Positions 53,841-62,429 of a stretch of 64,000 nucleotides of DNA are shown here, one piece after another. Source of the stretch: Neorhizobium huautlense (GTDB lineage Bacteria; Pseudomonadota; Alphaproteobacteria; Rhizobiales; Rhizobiaceae); assembly GCF_002968575.1 (NCBI RefSeq), contig NZ_PVBM01000002.1, positions 1-64,000 of the forward strand, written 5' to 3'. How positions within the stretch are numbered: position 1 is the first letter of the stretch; each line of letters opens with the position of its first letter. The position numbers and the translations under genes are program-made. Under the pieces are notes generated by a model. It was not told the origin of the DNA. It did no database searches and was given only the letters and a program-made list of their open reading frames with translations.

Positions 53841-54797
53841 TTAGCCGAACTTGACGGCGGTCGTATTGGAGCCGCAGACGAGGACGCAAACCTTTTCATC
53901 CTGCTTCGGCACGTATTTGCCGGAAAGCAATGCTGCCAATGCCGCCGCTCCGCCCGGCTCTGCAACGAGCCGTGCGCCCGCCCAGAGCGCCTTCTGTGCA
54001 GTGAGGATCTCATCGTCTGAGACTAGCACAGGCGGCTCAACGTATTTTTTAGCGATCGGAAACATCAGCTGGCCGACCTGCTTCGGTGCGAGCGAATCCG
54101 CAGCGATGCCGCCGGCCGGCGCATCCACCGGCTTGCCGGCCTTGAAAGCGTGGTCGAGTGTTGGCGCGCCGTCCGATTCGACCGCGACGATCTTCACCCG
54201 GCCGCGGAACCACGAGGCGATGCCGCCGATCAGCCCACCGCCGCCGACCGCGACGAGCAGCGTCGTCATATCCGGCAAATCCTCTTCGATCTCCTTGCCA
54301 AGCGTGCCCTGGCCGGTCAGTGTTTCTGCCTGATCATAGGCATGGATCGGCAGCGCGCCGCTTGCCGCCGCATAGGTCTCGCTTGCCGCAAGAGCATCCG
54401 CATAACGCTCGCCACCAACCACCAGTTCGGCGCCATAGGAGCGGATCAGGTCGATCTTCGCCTGCGAGGCGACGCTTGGCACGAAGATAAGCGCCGGCAC
54501 GCCGCGTTCGCGGGCGGCATAGGCGACCGCTGCACCGTGATTGCCGCCGGATGCAGCCACCACGCCAACTGCCGGGATATCGCGGGTCAGCAGGCTGGTG
54601 AAGGCACCGCGTACCTTGAAGGAACCCGAATGCTGAAGCAGTTCAAGCTTCAGGTCGACCGGCCGCGCCGTGCCGCCAAAATTCTTGAGGTCGACCCGCA
54701 TCACCGGCGTGTGGCGAATGAACGGACGGATCAGCGCCTCGGCTTGCGCAATGCGTTCAGGCGTGACTTCGAAGGCGGTTGGGGTTTCGATCGACAT
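53841..54797 (-). CDS. Threonine/serine dehydratase (ammonia-lyase), PLP dependent
   Basis: A 318-residue fold type II PLP enzyme without the C-terminal ACT-like regulatory domain, so of the catabolic or serine-racemase-like type rather than biosynthetic IlvA. The PLP lysine is Lys 61 in SGSFKVRGA. GGNHGAAVAYAARERG and the phosphate loop VAVGGGGLIGG (about 184-194) are present. The product of threonine breakdown, 2-aminocrotonate, is a RidA substrate, and the RidA gene lies just beyond the Lrp gene. Confidence 0.92.
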   Translation of the reverse strand: MSIETPTAFEVTPERIAQAEALIRPFIRHTPVMRVDLKNFGGTARPVDLKLELLQHSGSFKVRGAFTSLLTRDIPAVGVVAASGGNHGAAVAYAARERGVPALIFVPSVASQAKIDLIRSYGAELVVGGERYADALAASETYAAASGALPIHAYDQAETLTGQGTLGKEIEEDLPDMTTLLVAVGGGGLIGGIASWFRGRVKIVAVESDGAPTLDHAFKAGKPVDAPAGGIAADSLAPKQVGQLMFPIAKKYVEPPVLVSDDEILTAQKALWAGARLVAEPGGAAALAALLSGKYVPKQDEKVCVLVCGSNTTAVKFG

Positions 54798-54856
54798 GCT
54801 GGCCTCTTTCGAATGAAAGGCGATGAGGTAGCCCGTAATTGGCCGGATGGAAAGGG

Positions 54857-55753
54857 TCAGTCACTGATCCGCTCTGCGAGAAAGTCGACCACTGCGCGCA
54901 CTGAGGGAAGCTGCCCGCGCCGATGTGGCATCAGGATCGTCGTGGTGATGCTGCCGGCCGTCCAGCCGGGCAGCAGACGGACGAGCTTTCCCTCTGTCAG
55001 TATTTCTCGACAAACCGATGTCGGCAGGCACGCCACGCCAAGCCCCGCAATCGCGGCCTTCATCATAACCATGGGTTCGTCCGCAGCGATCACCGGCTTC
55101 GGCGCGATCTCAACCTCTTCTCCCTCCTTGGACGTCAGCCGCCAGCGGGTGTCGCCGAGGCCGGCCGTGATGGCATGGTGTCCGGTAAGGTCCTCCGGCC
55201 GTTTCGGCTCGCCATGAGTTGTGAGATAGCCGGGCGAGGCGACGACGAAGAAGGCATGGGTGGCGAGCCTGCGCTGCAGCAGTGTCGAATCCGGCAGAGG
55301 CGCCTGATGACTGCGGACCGCGATATCGAATCCCTCCTGTACCATATCGACGAACCGGTCGCTTACATGCAGCGAGAGTTGCAGCTTGGGGTATCGCGCC
55401 GGAAGTTCGACCAGATGTTCAGCGAGCACGAATTGGGCGGTCGGCACGGCTGCGGTCATTCGCACGATGCCGCTCGGTTCGCCGAGATGGGTGCGAACGA
55501 TCGCCTCGGCCATTTCCGCTTCGATGACCGAGGCCTGCGCATGCCGGAGGAATTCCCGTCCCAGGTCGGTAAGCGTGAAGCTTCTCGAAGTACGCTGGAT
55601 CAGCCGTGCGCCGAGCCGGCTTTCCAATTCGGCCACCCGCTTGCTCACCGTGGATTTTGGCACGCCGAGCATTCGTCCGGCAGCCGAAAAACCGCCATGC
55701 TCCACCGCTTGAACGAAAAAGTTCAGGTCGTTGAGGTTGAGTGGATTGCTCAT
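54857..55753 (-). CDS. LysR-family transcriptional regulator
   Basis: A 298-residue LysR regulator with an N-terminal helix-turn-helix (DLNFFVQAVEHGGFSAAGRML, VPKSTVSKRVAELE) and an effector-binding domain. It belongs to the large group typified by ATP-dependent-free activators and repressors of divergent genes. ATG 55753 gives the family N-terminus; the frame is open to 55795. It is divergent from the GST gene and a perfect palindrome lies between them. Confidence 0.93.
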   Translation of the reverse strand: MSNPLNLNDLNFFVQAVEHGGFSAAGRMLGVPKSTVSKRVAELESRLGARLIQRTSRSFTLTDLGREFLRHAQASVIEAEMAEAIVRTHLGEPSGIVRMTAAVPTAQFVLAEHLVELPARYPKLQLSLHVSDRFVDMVQEGFDIAVRSHQAPLPDSTLLQRRLATHAFFVVASPGYLTTHGEPKRPEDLTGHHAITAGLGDTRWRLTSKEGEEVEIAPKPVIAADEPMVMMKAAIAGLGVACLPTSVCREILTEGKLVRLLPGWTAGSITTTILMPHRRGQLPSVRAVVDFLAERISD

Positions 55754-55819
55754 GCAGCTTCCAGATTTGTGAACTTTAAGGCGCCAAACTGGCATCTATT
55801 CCTTCAGCGTCCATACCTC

Positions 55820-55840
55820 ATATTGGTTTCATTCCAATAT
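55820..55840. promoter_or_regulatory. Perfect palindrome ATATTGG-N7-CCAATAT, likely LysR operator
   Basis: Seven-base arms with a seven-base centre (TTTCATT), 18 bases before the GST ATG and 66 bases before the LysR ATG. It contains the LysR-type T-N11-A pattern. The position overlaps the GST leader, so it may be a repressor site for the GST gene. Confidence 0.6.
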
Positions 55841-55858
55841 CAACGCAAGGAGTGATAC

Positions 55859-56566
55859 ATGACACCGATCCTGTTTTATGGTGTGCCCGAAGGATGTTCG
55901 TTCGGTTCGATCGTCGCGCTTGAATGGACGGGAGCGCCTTATCGCCTCTGCCGCATCGACATGCCGGGCGTCGTCTCGAGTGACGTTTACAAGCCGCTGA
56001 ATCCGATTGGCGAAACGCCGTCGCTGATGCTGCCGGACGGTCGGGTGATGAGCGAGAGCATGGCAATCCTCAATCATATTGCCGCGCGTACCGTTCACAA
56101 AGGCTGGGGTTTTCCTCCGGACGCGGAAAAGTTCGATCGGCTGAACCAGATGCTGGCCTTCCTCAATACCAGCTTCTTCAACGCGTTCGGCCCCCTCTGG
56201 CATACGGTCGAGCATGAGCTGGAACCATCGGCCAAGGACGCTCTGCGAGCCTATGGCATCGCCAAGGTGGAGAAGGCGCATGCGCAGCTGGAAACGCTGC
56301 TCGATGGCCGCCCATGGCTGCTCGGCGAGGAAAAGAGCTTTGCGGACGCCTATTTCGCCGGCATCGCCCGCTGGAACGATTTCCATCAGGTCGTCGACAG
56401 GCGGAAGTTTCCGGCTCTGAACGCCCTATACGAACGGCTTCAGCTGGATCCTGCAGTGCGCTTCGCCTGGGCGATCGAACACGAAGAGGATGCCCGGACC
56501 ACCGGCAAGTTCCTGGGGCATGTCAGCCTTGAGGAGGCGCTCGGATCGCTGAAACAGGCAGCTTGA
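55859..56566 (+). CDS. Glutathione S-transferase family protein
   Basis: A 235-residue GST. N-domain: FYGVPEGCSFGSIVALEWTGAPY, NPIGETPSLMLPDG with the cis-Pro, and SESMAILNHIA for the glutathione gamma-glutamyl group. C-domain: LLGEEKSFADAYFAGIARWN with the N-capping box. Cys 13 lies at the position of the active Ser/Cys in beta-type GSTs. AAGGAG precedes the ATG. Divergent LysR control suggests an inducible detoxification enzyme. Confidence 0.9.
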   Translation: MTPILFYGVPEGCSFGSIVALEWTGAPYRLCRIDMPGVVSSDVYKPLNPIGETPSLMLPDGRVMSESMAILNHIAARTVHKGWGFPPDAEKFDRLNQMLAFLNTSFFNAFGPLWHTVEHELEPSAKDALRAYGIAKVEKAHAQLETLLDGRPWLLGEEKSFADAYFAGIARWNDFHQVVDRRKFPALNALYERLQLDPAVRFAWAIEHEEDARTTGKFLGHVSLEEALGSLKQAA

Positions 56567-56572
56567 GATGGA

Positions 56573-56606
56573 CATCGGGGGATATTCGACTGGACATCCC
56601 CCGATG
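56573..56606. terminator. Hairpin between convergent GST and otsA genes
   Basis: CATCGGGGGA, 14-base loop, TCCCCCGATG: a perfect 10-bp stem seven bases after the GST stop and 31 bases from the otsA stop. It can serve transcripts from both sides. Confidence 0.7.
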
Positions 56607-56636
56607 CCGCTGGGGCGTATTCCCGCGACTCCTTGG

Positions 56637-58013
56637 TCAGGCTGCGGTGAGATCCTTCAGGAAGTCATCGCACCACCGGTTGATATCGTGTTTCAGGAGA
56701 TGCTCCATCATCTTCTCCCAGCGCTGCTTGCGCTCCTCCAGCGACATCGTCAGTCCGCGTGCGATCGCGTGCGCCGTGCCTTCGATATCATAGGGATTGA
56801 CGAGTAGGGCGCCGGTGAGCTCGCGGGCGGCGCCGGCAAAGCGCGACAGCACAAGCACGCCTGGATTCTCCGGGTCCTGGGCAGCTACATATTCCTTGGC
56901 GACGAGGTTCATGCCGTCCCGCAGCGGCGTCACAAGCCCGATCCGCGCCAGCCTGTAGAGGCCTGCCAGCACCGGTCTGGCCACGGAGCGATTGACATAG
57001 CGGATCGGTACCCAATCCACGGTACCGATCGCACCGTTCACCCGCCCGGCCTGTTCGGCGACGGTGCGTTGCATCTGCTCGTATTCGGGCACTTCCGAGC
57101 GGGATTTCGGGGTGATCTGAAGATAGGTCACCTTGTTCTGGTAGGCCGGGTTGAGGGTGATGAACTGCTCGAAGGCGTCGATGCGCTGGGTGATGCCCTT
57201 GGAATAGTCGAGCCGGTCGACGCCGATGATGAGGTCCCGGCCTTCGACGCTCTGGCGCGCCTTGCGCACCATCGCATTGGAGGCGGCTTTGCGGGCGAAC
57301 TCCGCGAAGGCAGCCGTCTCGATGCTGATCGAATAGGCGCCGCCTTTGAAGGTGCGGCCATAGGTGCTGAACTTGCCTTCGCTGAGGCGCTCGCCAATGC
57401 CCTCGCGCACCAGCCCGCCGCCGAAATTGTCGAGGTCGAAATCCGTCTGGAACCCGACGAGATCGTACTCGGACAGGCCGCGCATGATCTGCTCGTGCAC
57501 CGGCATGGAAAACAGCACGTCTGCGGGCGGCCAGGGGATATGCAGGAAAAAGCCGATCTTGTTCTTGAAGCCCATCTGGCGCAGCTCGGAAGCAAGCGGG
57601 ATCAGATGGTAGTCATGCACCCAGATGACGTCGTCTTCCTTGATGAGCGGCGCCAGCCGTTGGGCGAAGAAGCGATTGACGCGGAAATAGCCGGCCATTT
57701 CCTTGCGCCCGTATTCGGCGAGATCCAGCCGGTAATGGCAGATCGGCCAGAGCACGCGGTTGGCGAAGCCGTGATAATATTCCTCCACATCGGTCTTTGT
57801 GAGATCGGTCAGCGCATAGGTTATGTTGCCATGCGTCTGCAAATGGAGGGCTGCGGGCTCTTTCGCCCCGCTCGACTTTCCGGACCACCCCATCCATATG
57901 CCTCCGCGTTCGGCAAGGGCTGCCTGCAAGGCGACGGCCAATCCGCCTGCCGGGGCGGCCCCGCCTCTTTCCGGGACGGTGACACGGTTGGATACGACCA
58001 CGAGACGACTCAA
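56637..58013 (-). CDS. otsA: Trehalose-6-phosphate synthase
   Basis: Transfers glucose from UDP-glucose to glucose-6-phosphate. A GT20 enzyme of about 458 residues: LSRLVVVSNRV at the start, GGLAVALQAAL, IWVHDYHLIPLASELRQ, GVDRLDYSKGITQRIDAFEQFI and LVTPLRDGMNLVAKEYVAAQ, with the ending SRFAGAARELTGALLVNPYD. I choose TTG 58013, nine bases after AAGGAAG; this is the usual N-terminus and avoids the overlap of ATG 58055 with otsB. The pair makes trehalose under osmotic or desiccation stress. Confidence 0.95.
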   Translation of the reverse strand: MSRLVVVSNRVTVPERGGAAPAGGLAVALQAALAERGGIWMGWSGKSSGAKEPAALHLQTHGNITYALTDLTKTDVEEYYHGFANRVLWPICHYRLDLAEYGRKEMAGYFRVNRFFAQRLAPLIKEDDVIWVHDYHLIPLASELRQMGFKNKIGFFLHIPWPPADVLFSMPVHEQIMRGLSEYDLVGFQTDFDLDNFGGGLVREGIGERLSEGKFSTYGRTFKGGAYSISIETAAFAEFARKAASNAMVRKARQSVEGRDLIIGVDRLDYSKGITQRIDAFEQFITLNPAYQNKVTYLQITPKSRSEVPEYEQMQRTVAEQAGRVNGAIGTVDWVPIRYVNRSVARPVLAGLYRLARIGLVTPLRDGMNLVAKEYVAAQDPENPGVLVLSRFAGAARELTGALLVNPYDIEGTAHAIARGLTMSLEERKQRWEKMMEHLLKHDINRWCDDFLKDLTAA

Positions 58014-58029
58014 GATTTCTTCCTTTTGT

Positions 58030-58839
58030 TCATGTAGCGGTTTTATCGCCGACAAGCGTGGCGACTATGCCTCTGAGCACTGAGGCCGACCGGATGATCG
58101 ATTTCGCCTCGGTTCCATCGAGCACTTCGGCGATCCGAATCGAATGCCCGCCAAGTTCATTGGCGATGCGGAACATCGCTTCGTCGGTTACGTCGTCGCC
58201 GATGGCTATCGGCTTGCGGCTCTCGAATGGGGCTTGCTCGAGGAAGGCCTGCAGGGCATGGCCCTTGCTCGCGCGTGCCGGGCGGATCTCCATCACCATC
58301 TTGCCGCGCTGAAGCGTGAAATCAGGCCCGGCCATTTCCAGGTAGCGAGGCATGGCCGCCTCAAGCGCCTGCTGCCGGTCGGGTGCCAGGCGATAGTGAG
58401 CGGCGACCGCAGCTCCCTTGTCCTCCACCAGAACGCCGGGCCATTGCTCCGCTTCACGGGCAAGCGCGGCTTTCAGGTCCTCGAACGAGGCGTCTGGTTC
58501 GATCCGGCTGATGGCGCCGGATGGATCGCGCCGCTCCGCCCCATGCAATCCCGCGATCGGAAACGCATAGGGCCTAAAAAGCTGGTCGGCATACGGCAGT
58601 GCCCGGCCCGTTACCAGCGCGAGCGCACCGCCGAGTTTCATGGAAAGCCGGTGGAGGTGTTCCGGCAGATCCGGCGGGACGACGATCCCATCGGGGGTTT
58701 CGGCCAGATCGAGCAGCGTGCCGTCGATATCGAGGAATAAGGCCCATTGGTCGGGTTCGCTTGCAAGTTTGGAGAGGACCCGGTCTCCGGGCAGAGCAGG
58801 TACTTGTCCTGCCGTGGTGGGATGTTGCTGATGCGACAT
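58030..58839 (-). CDS. otsB: Trehalose-6-phosphate phosphatase
   Basis: Removes the phosphate from trehalose-6-phosphate. A 269-residue HAD-fold enzyme with DIDGTLLDL (nucleophile Asp 37), LVTGRALP, GLHGAERRD, a cap domain, and GDDVTDEAMF for Mg binding. ATG 58839 is chosen over the 58890 frame. It precedes otsA by 16 bases, so the operon order is otsB-otsA, the reverse of biochemical order. Confidence 0.95.
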   Translation of the reverse strand: MSHQQHPTTAGQVPALPGDRVLSKLASEPDQWALFLDIDGTLLDLAETPDGIVVPPDLPEHLHRLSMKLGGALALVTGRALPYADQLFRPYAFPIAGLHGAERRDPSGAISRIEPDASFEDLKAALAREAEQWPGVLVEDKGAAVAAHYRLAPDRQQALEAAMPRYLEMAGPDFTLQRGKMVMEIRPARASKGHALQAFLEQAPFESRKPIAIGDDVTDEAMFRIANELGGHSIRIAEVLDGTEAKSIIRSASVLRGIVATLVGDKTAT

Positions 58840-59031
58840 AGTGCCTGATTTAGGCCACAAGTTCACGCCGACAACCGCACGCGGCAACATTACGTTGCAA
58901 AAAGTGATGTTTGCTCCGCCGAAAATCTGGCATGAAAGTCCTTGGTTGACGTCCCGTTAACCATTTGCCGGGACTCTGAGTTTTCCAAATATCGGGCCGC
59001 GAACGGGCGGCAATATCGGAGCAGCAGATCT

Positions 59032-59841
59032 ATGTGCCGTTGGGCAGCCTATCGCGGCGAACCTCTTTATCTGGAAGAGCTCGTATCCTCGCCGGCCCAT
59101 TCCCTCATCGAACAGTCCCATTGCGCCACCCGCGCGAAAACAGCCACCAATGGCGATGGCTTTGGCATCGCCTGGTATGCCGACCGGCCCGAGCCCGGGC
59201 GCTATCGCGATATCCTGCCGGCTTGGTCGGACTGCAATCTGCGAAGCATCGCCCGGCAGATCCGTTCGCCGCTCTTCCTTGCCCATGTAAGGGCCGCAAC
59301 CGCCGGCGGCACGCGGCGGGATAACTGCCATCCTTTCGTTCACGGTCACTGGTCGTTTATGCACAATGGCCAGATTTCCGGTTTCGAACGCATTCGCCGC
59401 GCGATGGAAGCGATGCTCGGTGATGAGCTTTTCCATGCCCGCACCGGCACGACGGATTCCGAACTTCTGTTCCTGCTCGCGCTGGAGCTGGGGCTTGATA
59501 CCGATCCGTTCGGAGCGATGGAAAAGGTGATCGCGACGGTTGAGGACCTTTCGGTGGAGAAATCCGGCAACGCGCTGGTGCGCTTCACTGCGGCCTTCTC
59601 GAACGGCCGCGAGCTTTTTGCCGTGCGTTATGCTACCGATCACAAGCCACCGACCCTCTATGCCGCTCCGATGGGCGGCAAGACGGGTTATTGCCTTGTC
59701 TCCGAACCACTGAACGACGACGTCGACGCTTGGGCGGAGATTCCCGACGGCAGCGCCGTGAAGGTCGGTGGCGAAGGCGCGCAGGTGTCTGTCTTCGCGC
59801 CTCGCCGCGAGGACGAAGAAGCTGTCAGGAAGTTGGCGTAA
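59032..59841 (+). CDS. Class II glutamine amidotransferase-like protein (YafJ/EgtC type)
   Basis: A 270-residue Ntn-type amidotransferase domain standing alone. After removal of Met the nucleophile is Cys 2 (MCRWAAYRGEP). NGDGFGIAWYA, LAHVRAATAGG, NCHPFVHGHWSFMHNGQISG and GTTDSELLF form the glutamine pocket. Without a synthase domain the amide acceptor is unknown; EgtC, in the ergothioneine pathway, is one type, but no egtB/egtD gene is near. GGAG precedes ATG 59032; the frame is open to 58942. Confidence 0.9.
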   Translation: MCRWAAYRGEPLYLEELVSSPAHSLIEQSHCATRAKTATNGDGFGIAWYADRPEPGRYRDILPAWSDCNLRSIARQIRSPLFLAHVRAATAGGTRRDNCHPFVHGHWSFMHNGQISGFERIRRAMEAMLGDELFHARTGTTDSELLFLLALELGLDTDPFGAMEKVIATVEDLSVEKSGNALVRFTAAFSNGRELFAVRYATDHKPPTLYAAPMGGKTGYCLVSEPLNDDVDAWAEIPDGSAVKVGGEGAQVSVFAPRREDEEAVRKLA

Positions 59842-60190
59842 TTCCCAATTCCTGTCGGAGTTTCTTCGTCAGGCTCGCCGCCACGAGGTGATAAGACTGG
59901 GTGAGATAGTGAATTACCTCGTCATCTGAAAGCGGCGAGGATCTGCCGATCTCCACCCATTTGCGCTTGGCGAAATAGGGAGCCTGCCGGATCCCGTCGA
60001 GTGCCGTCAGGATTTCGAAACTTTCTTCCGGGCATTTCGCCACCACGCGCGCCTTGCCGTCTTCTGCCGAAAGCAACGTAAAGACCTTGCCGCCCACCTT
60101 GGCAACGTGGCTGCCCCACTGGTCGACAAAGGACGTGCCCGGCAGGCTTTTGACGAAGGCGTCGAAACCTTCAGGCTCGAAAACGCTCAT
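59825..60190 (-). CDS. MmcQ/YjbR-family protein
   Basis: A 121-residue CyaY-like-fold protein: FDAFVKSLPGTSFVDQWGSHVAKVGGKVFTLL, FAKRKWVEIG and DDEVIHYLTQSYHLVAASLTKK. The family binds double-stranded DNA in YjbR-type proteins but its role is unclear. ATG 60190 lies one base after the coaBC stop, so the genes are coupled. Its 3' end overlaps the amidotransferase gene by 17 bases in convergent orientation. Confidence 0.9.
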   Translation of the reverse strand: MSVFEPEGFDAFVKSLPGTSFVDQWGSHVAKVGGKVFTLLSAEDGKARVVAKCPEESFEILTALDGIRQAPYFAKRKWVEIGRSSPLSDDEVIHYLTQSYHLVAASLTKKLRQELGITPTS

Positions 60191-60191
60191 G

Positions 60192-61403
60192 TCAGGCTCC
60201 TGCCAGCCGCTCGGCGATAAGCCGGGCCAGTCGTTTCGCGACTTCATCCTTTCCGAGATCGGGCCATTCCTCGATCCCACCGGCAGAGATAATCTTCACC
60301 CGGTTGCGGGTGCCGCCCATGATGCCTGTCCCGGGGGAAACGTCATTGGCGACAATCATATCGGCGCCCTTGCGTTCGAGCTTGGCGCGCCCGTTCTTTT
60401 CGACATCCTGCGTCTCAGCGGCAAAGCCGACGACCAGTTTCGGCCGCTTGTCGTGATGCCCCACCGTTTTAAGGATATCGGGATTTTCGGCAAGCTGCAG
60501 CGGAGGTGGAGCCTCACCCGGCCGTTTCTTGATCTTCTGTTCCGCCGAGGAGGCGACGCGCCAGTCGGCGACGGCAGCCACCATGACCGCGATATCGGCC
60601 GGCAAACGGGAAAGCACCGCGCCAAGCATCTCCTCCGCCCGCTCCACATGCACTGTCTTGACGCCGGCCGGATCGGGAATGGTCACGGGGCCGGAAACCA
60701 GCGTTACTTCGGCACCAAGTCTTGCCAGTGCCGCAGCAATCGCATGGCCCTGACGGCCGGAGGAGCGGTTGGCGATGTAGCGGACCGGATCGATCGGTTC
60801 ATGTGTCGGGCCGGAGGTGACAATTGCCGTCTTTCCGGCCAAGGGTTTCGGTGCCTCGTCCAGCAACCGTTCTATTGCCGCGACGATCTCCAGCGGTTCG
60901 GCCATCCGGCCAATCCCCGCCTCGTTGCTTTCGGCCATTTCGCCAGCCATCGGGCCGATGAAATGGATACCGTCCGCGTTCAGGGTTTCGGCGTTGCGCC
61001 TGGTCGCGGCTGCGGCCCACATTTTCGGATTCATGGCGGGTGCGATGAGCACCGGCCGGTCCGTCGCCAGCAATACGGCGCTGGCGAGATCATCGGCAAG
61101 CCCATGCGCCATCTTTGCCATCAGGTCGGCGCTTGCAGGCGCCACGACAACCAGATCGCTTTCGCGGGCCAGTCGGATATGGCCCACATCCTGTTCGTCC
61201 TCCCGCGAAAAGAGATCCACATAAACATGGCCGGAAGAGAGTGCGCCGACGGCAAGCGGCGTGACGAATTCTTGCGCAGCCTTGGTCATGATCGGCCTCA
61301 CCGAGGCTCCGCGTTCGCGCAGCCTGCGGATGAGGTCGAGGCTCTTATAGGCCGCGATGCCGCCCGAAATGATCAGAAGAATGCGCTTGCCTGTCAGTGC
61401 CAT
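60192..61403 (-). CDS. coaBC: Phosphopantothenoylcysteine decarboxylase / phosphopantothenate-cysteine ligase
   Basis: Bifunctional enzyme of CoA synthesis, 403 residues. The flavin-dependent CoaC half (about 1-180) starts KRILLIISGGIAAYKSLDLIRRLRERG and contains the His in SSGHVYV, APASADLMAKMAHGLADDL, and PAMNPKMW. The CoaB half starts TAIVTSGPTHEPIDPVRYIANRSSG and contains MVAAVADWR and NDVSPGTGIMGGTRN. Lies divergent from the small basic protein gene and followed by mmcQ. Confidence 0.97.
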   Translation of the reverse strand: MALTGKRILLIISGGIAAYKSLDLIRRLRERGASVRPIMTKAAQEFVTPLAVGALSSGHVYVDLFSREDEQDVGHIRLARESDLVVVAPASADLMAKMAHGLADDLASAVLLATDRPVLIAPAMNPKMWAAAATRRNAETLNADGIHFIGPMAGEMAESNEAGIGRMAEPLEIVAAIERLLDEAPKPLAGKTAIVTSGPTHEPIDPVRYIANRSSGRQGHAIAAALARLGAEVTLVSGPVTIPDPAGVKTVHVERAEEMLGAVLSRLPADIAVMVAAVADWRVASSAEQKIKKRPGEAPPPLQLAENPDILKTVGHHDKRPKLVVGFAAETQDVEKNGRAKLERKGADMIVANDVSPGTGIMGGTRNRVKIISAGGIEEWPDLGKDEVAKRLARLIAERLAGA

Positions 61404-61533
61404 GCTCTTGCCCGGATATAGGATGTGTGGCGGAAGCTAAGCCCTTGCCCGCCAAGTTGCAATCGGCGCCACCTTTGGTCTTTTGGAACTGCGACGAGAG
61501 GGTGGGCGTTCTTTTCCCCAAAGGAGAAGACAG

Positions 61534-61899
61534 ATGGCCAAGAAGAACGCAATCCCGAAGAAAGTCGCCGGCTTCAAGGTGCCGAAATCGATCCGCAAGT
61601 CTTCCTTTCTCAAGAGCATGCTGGCCAGCAAGACCGGCCGGGACATTCTTGGCAAAGCGCTCTTGGCCGCAGCCGGTGCGGCTGCCGCCGTGCTGACGGA
61701 GGAACGGGAGGACATTGCCAGGGCAGGCAAGAAAGGCGCACGCAAGAGCGCTCGCGCGGTGGGAATTGCCGGAGAGGCACTGCAAAGTGCAGCCAATGCC
61801 GCCATGGATGTGGTTGCCGACCAGACCCGTTCTATCTTTCCTGCCGCCAAGAAGAAGGAAAAAGACGACCGCCCTTTAGCGGACGCGGTAAGACATTAG
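61534..61899 (+). CDS. Basic Ala/Lys-rich small protein, unknown function
   Basis: A 121-residue protein: MAKKNAIPKKVAGFKVPKSI at the start, SFLKSMLASKTGRDILGKALLAAAGAAAAVLTE with a hydrophobic Ala-rich helix, then Lys/Arg-rich helices and FPAAKKKEKDD. The composition recalls histone H1-like or membrane-peripheral basic proteins; no family known to me. AAAGGAGAAG precedes the ATG. The frame closes at 61897-61899, where a second frame with related composition continues (see next entry). Confidence 0.7.
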   Translation: MAKKNAIPKKVAGFKVPKSIRKSSFLKSMLASKTGRDILGKALLAAAGAAAAVLTEEREDIARAGKKGARKSARAVGIAGEALQSAANAAMDVVADQTRSIFPAAKKKEKDDRPLADAVRH

Positions 61900-61952
61900 C
61901 GAGAAGACGTGCCTCCTCTCGCGGCAAGCAGGAATCTCGCCTGCCGGGCCCG

Positions 61953-62219
61953 TTGAAGCGCCTGGTTCTGAAACGCTACGGCAAAACTGCGGCGGGCCGC
62001 ATAGGCGCGGCTGCCGTGTTGAAGGCGCTCGGTGTGCTTGTCAGGCGACATCCAAAAACGGCATTGGAAATGGCGGGGGCCGGCTTGAGCGAAGCCGGCC
62101 GGGCAGGTTTCCAGGAAATAAAGGCAGCCGTCATACCGTCGTCTGACAACTATCAGGAGGGGAGCGCCGCCGCTCCGGCCGCATCTCCCAACGATACTGT
62201 CGAAACGAAAACCGTCTGA
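61953..62219 (+). CDS. Possible separate or frame-shifted continuation of the basic protein
   Basis: A coding-like frame in a different phase follows the basic protein: PLKRLVLKRYGKTAAGRIGA, then VLKALGVLVRRHPKTALEMAGAGLSEAGRAGF and an acidic-Ala tail. No ATG or GTG starts it; TTG 61953 lacks a ribosome site. The frame is open upstream without stop, in phase +2 relative to 61534-61899. Either it is translated by a weak start, or the two pieces are one gene with a frameshift (real or sequencing error). Confidence 0.4.
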   Translation: MKRLVLKRYGKTAAGRIGAAAVLKALGVLVRRHPKTALEMAGAGLSEAGRAGFQEIKAAVIPSSDNYQEGSAAAPAASPNDTVETKTV

Positions 62220-62429
62220 ACGTCCTTGCTCCAAGCTATGAGGCAGATTGATCCTTCTGCAGGTGTGATGCTATCGATGAGTTGGCCGGATGCGGCCAGC
62301 CGTCCGCGGGCTTTTCGCCCATGGTGAACGCATCCACCGCCTCTCATCCTTAGCCACCCGGCCAACGATGACGAACGGATCAGTAATGCGGACCCTGATC
62401 TTGCCGTTCGTCCTTTGGAGGGTGATGAG

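Noticed and set aside
60054-61421. 455-codon frame antisense to coaBC
   Set aside because: coaBC is certain; the frame is His/Arg/Gly-rich shadow sequence.
61425-61952. First part of the long frame ending at 62219
   Set aside because: It is antisense-like and overlaps the better supported basic-protein gene in another phase; only the downstream part looks coding.
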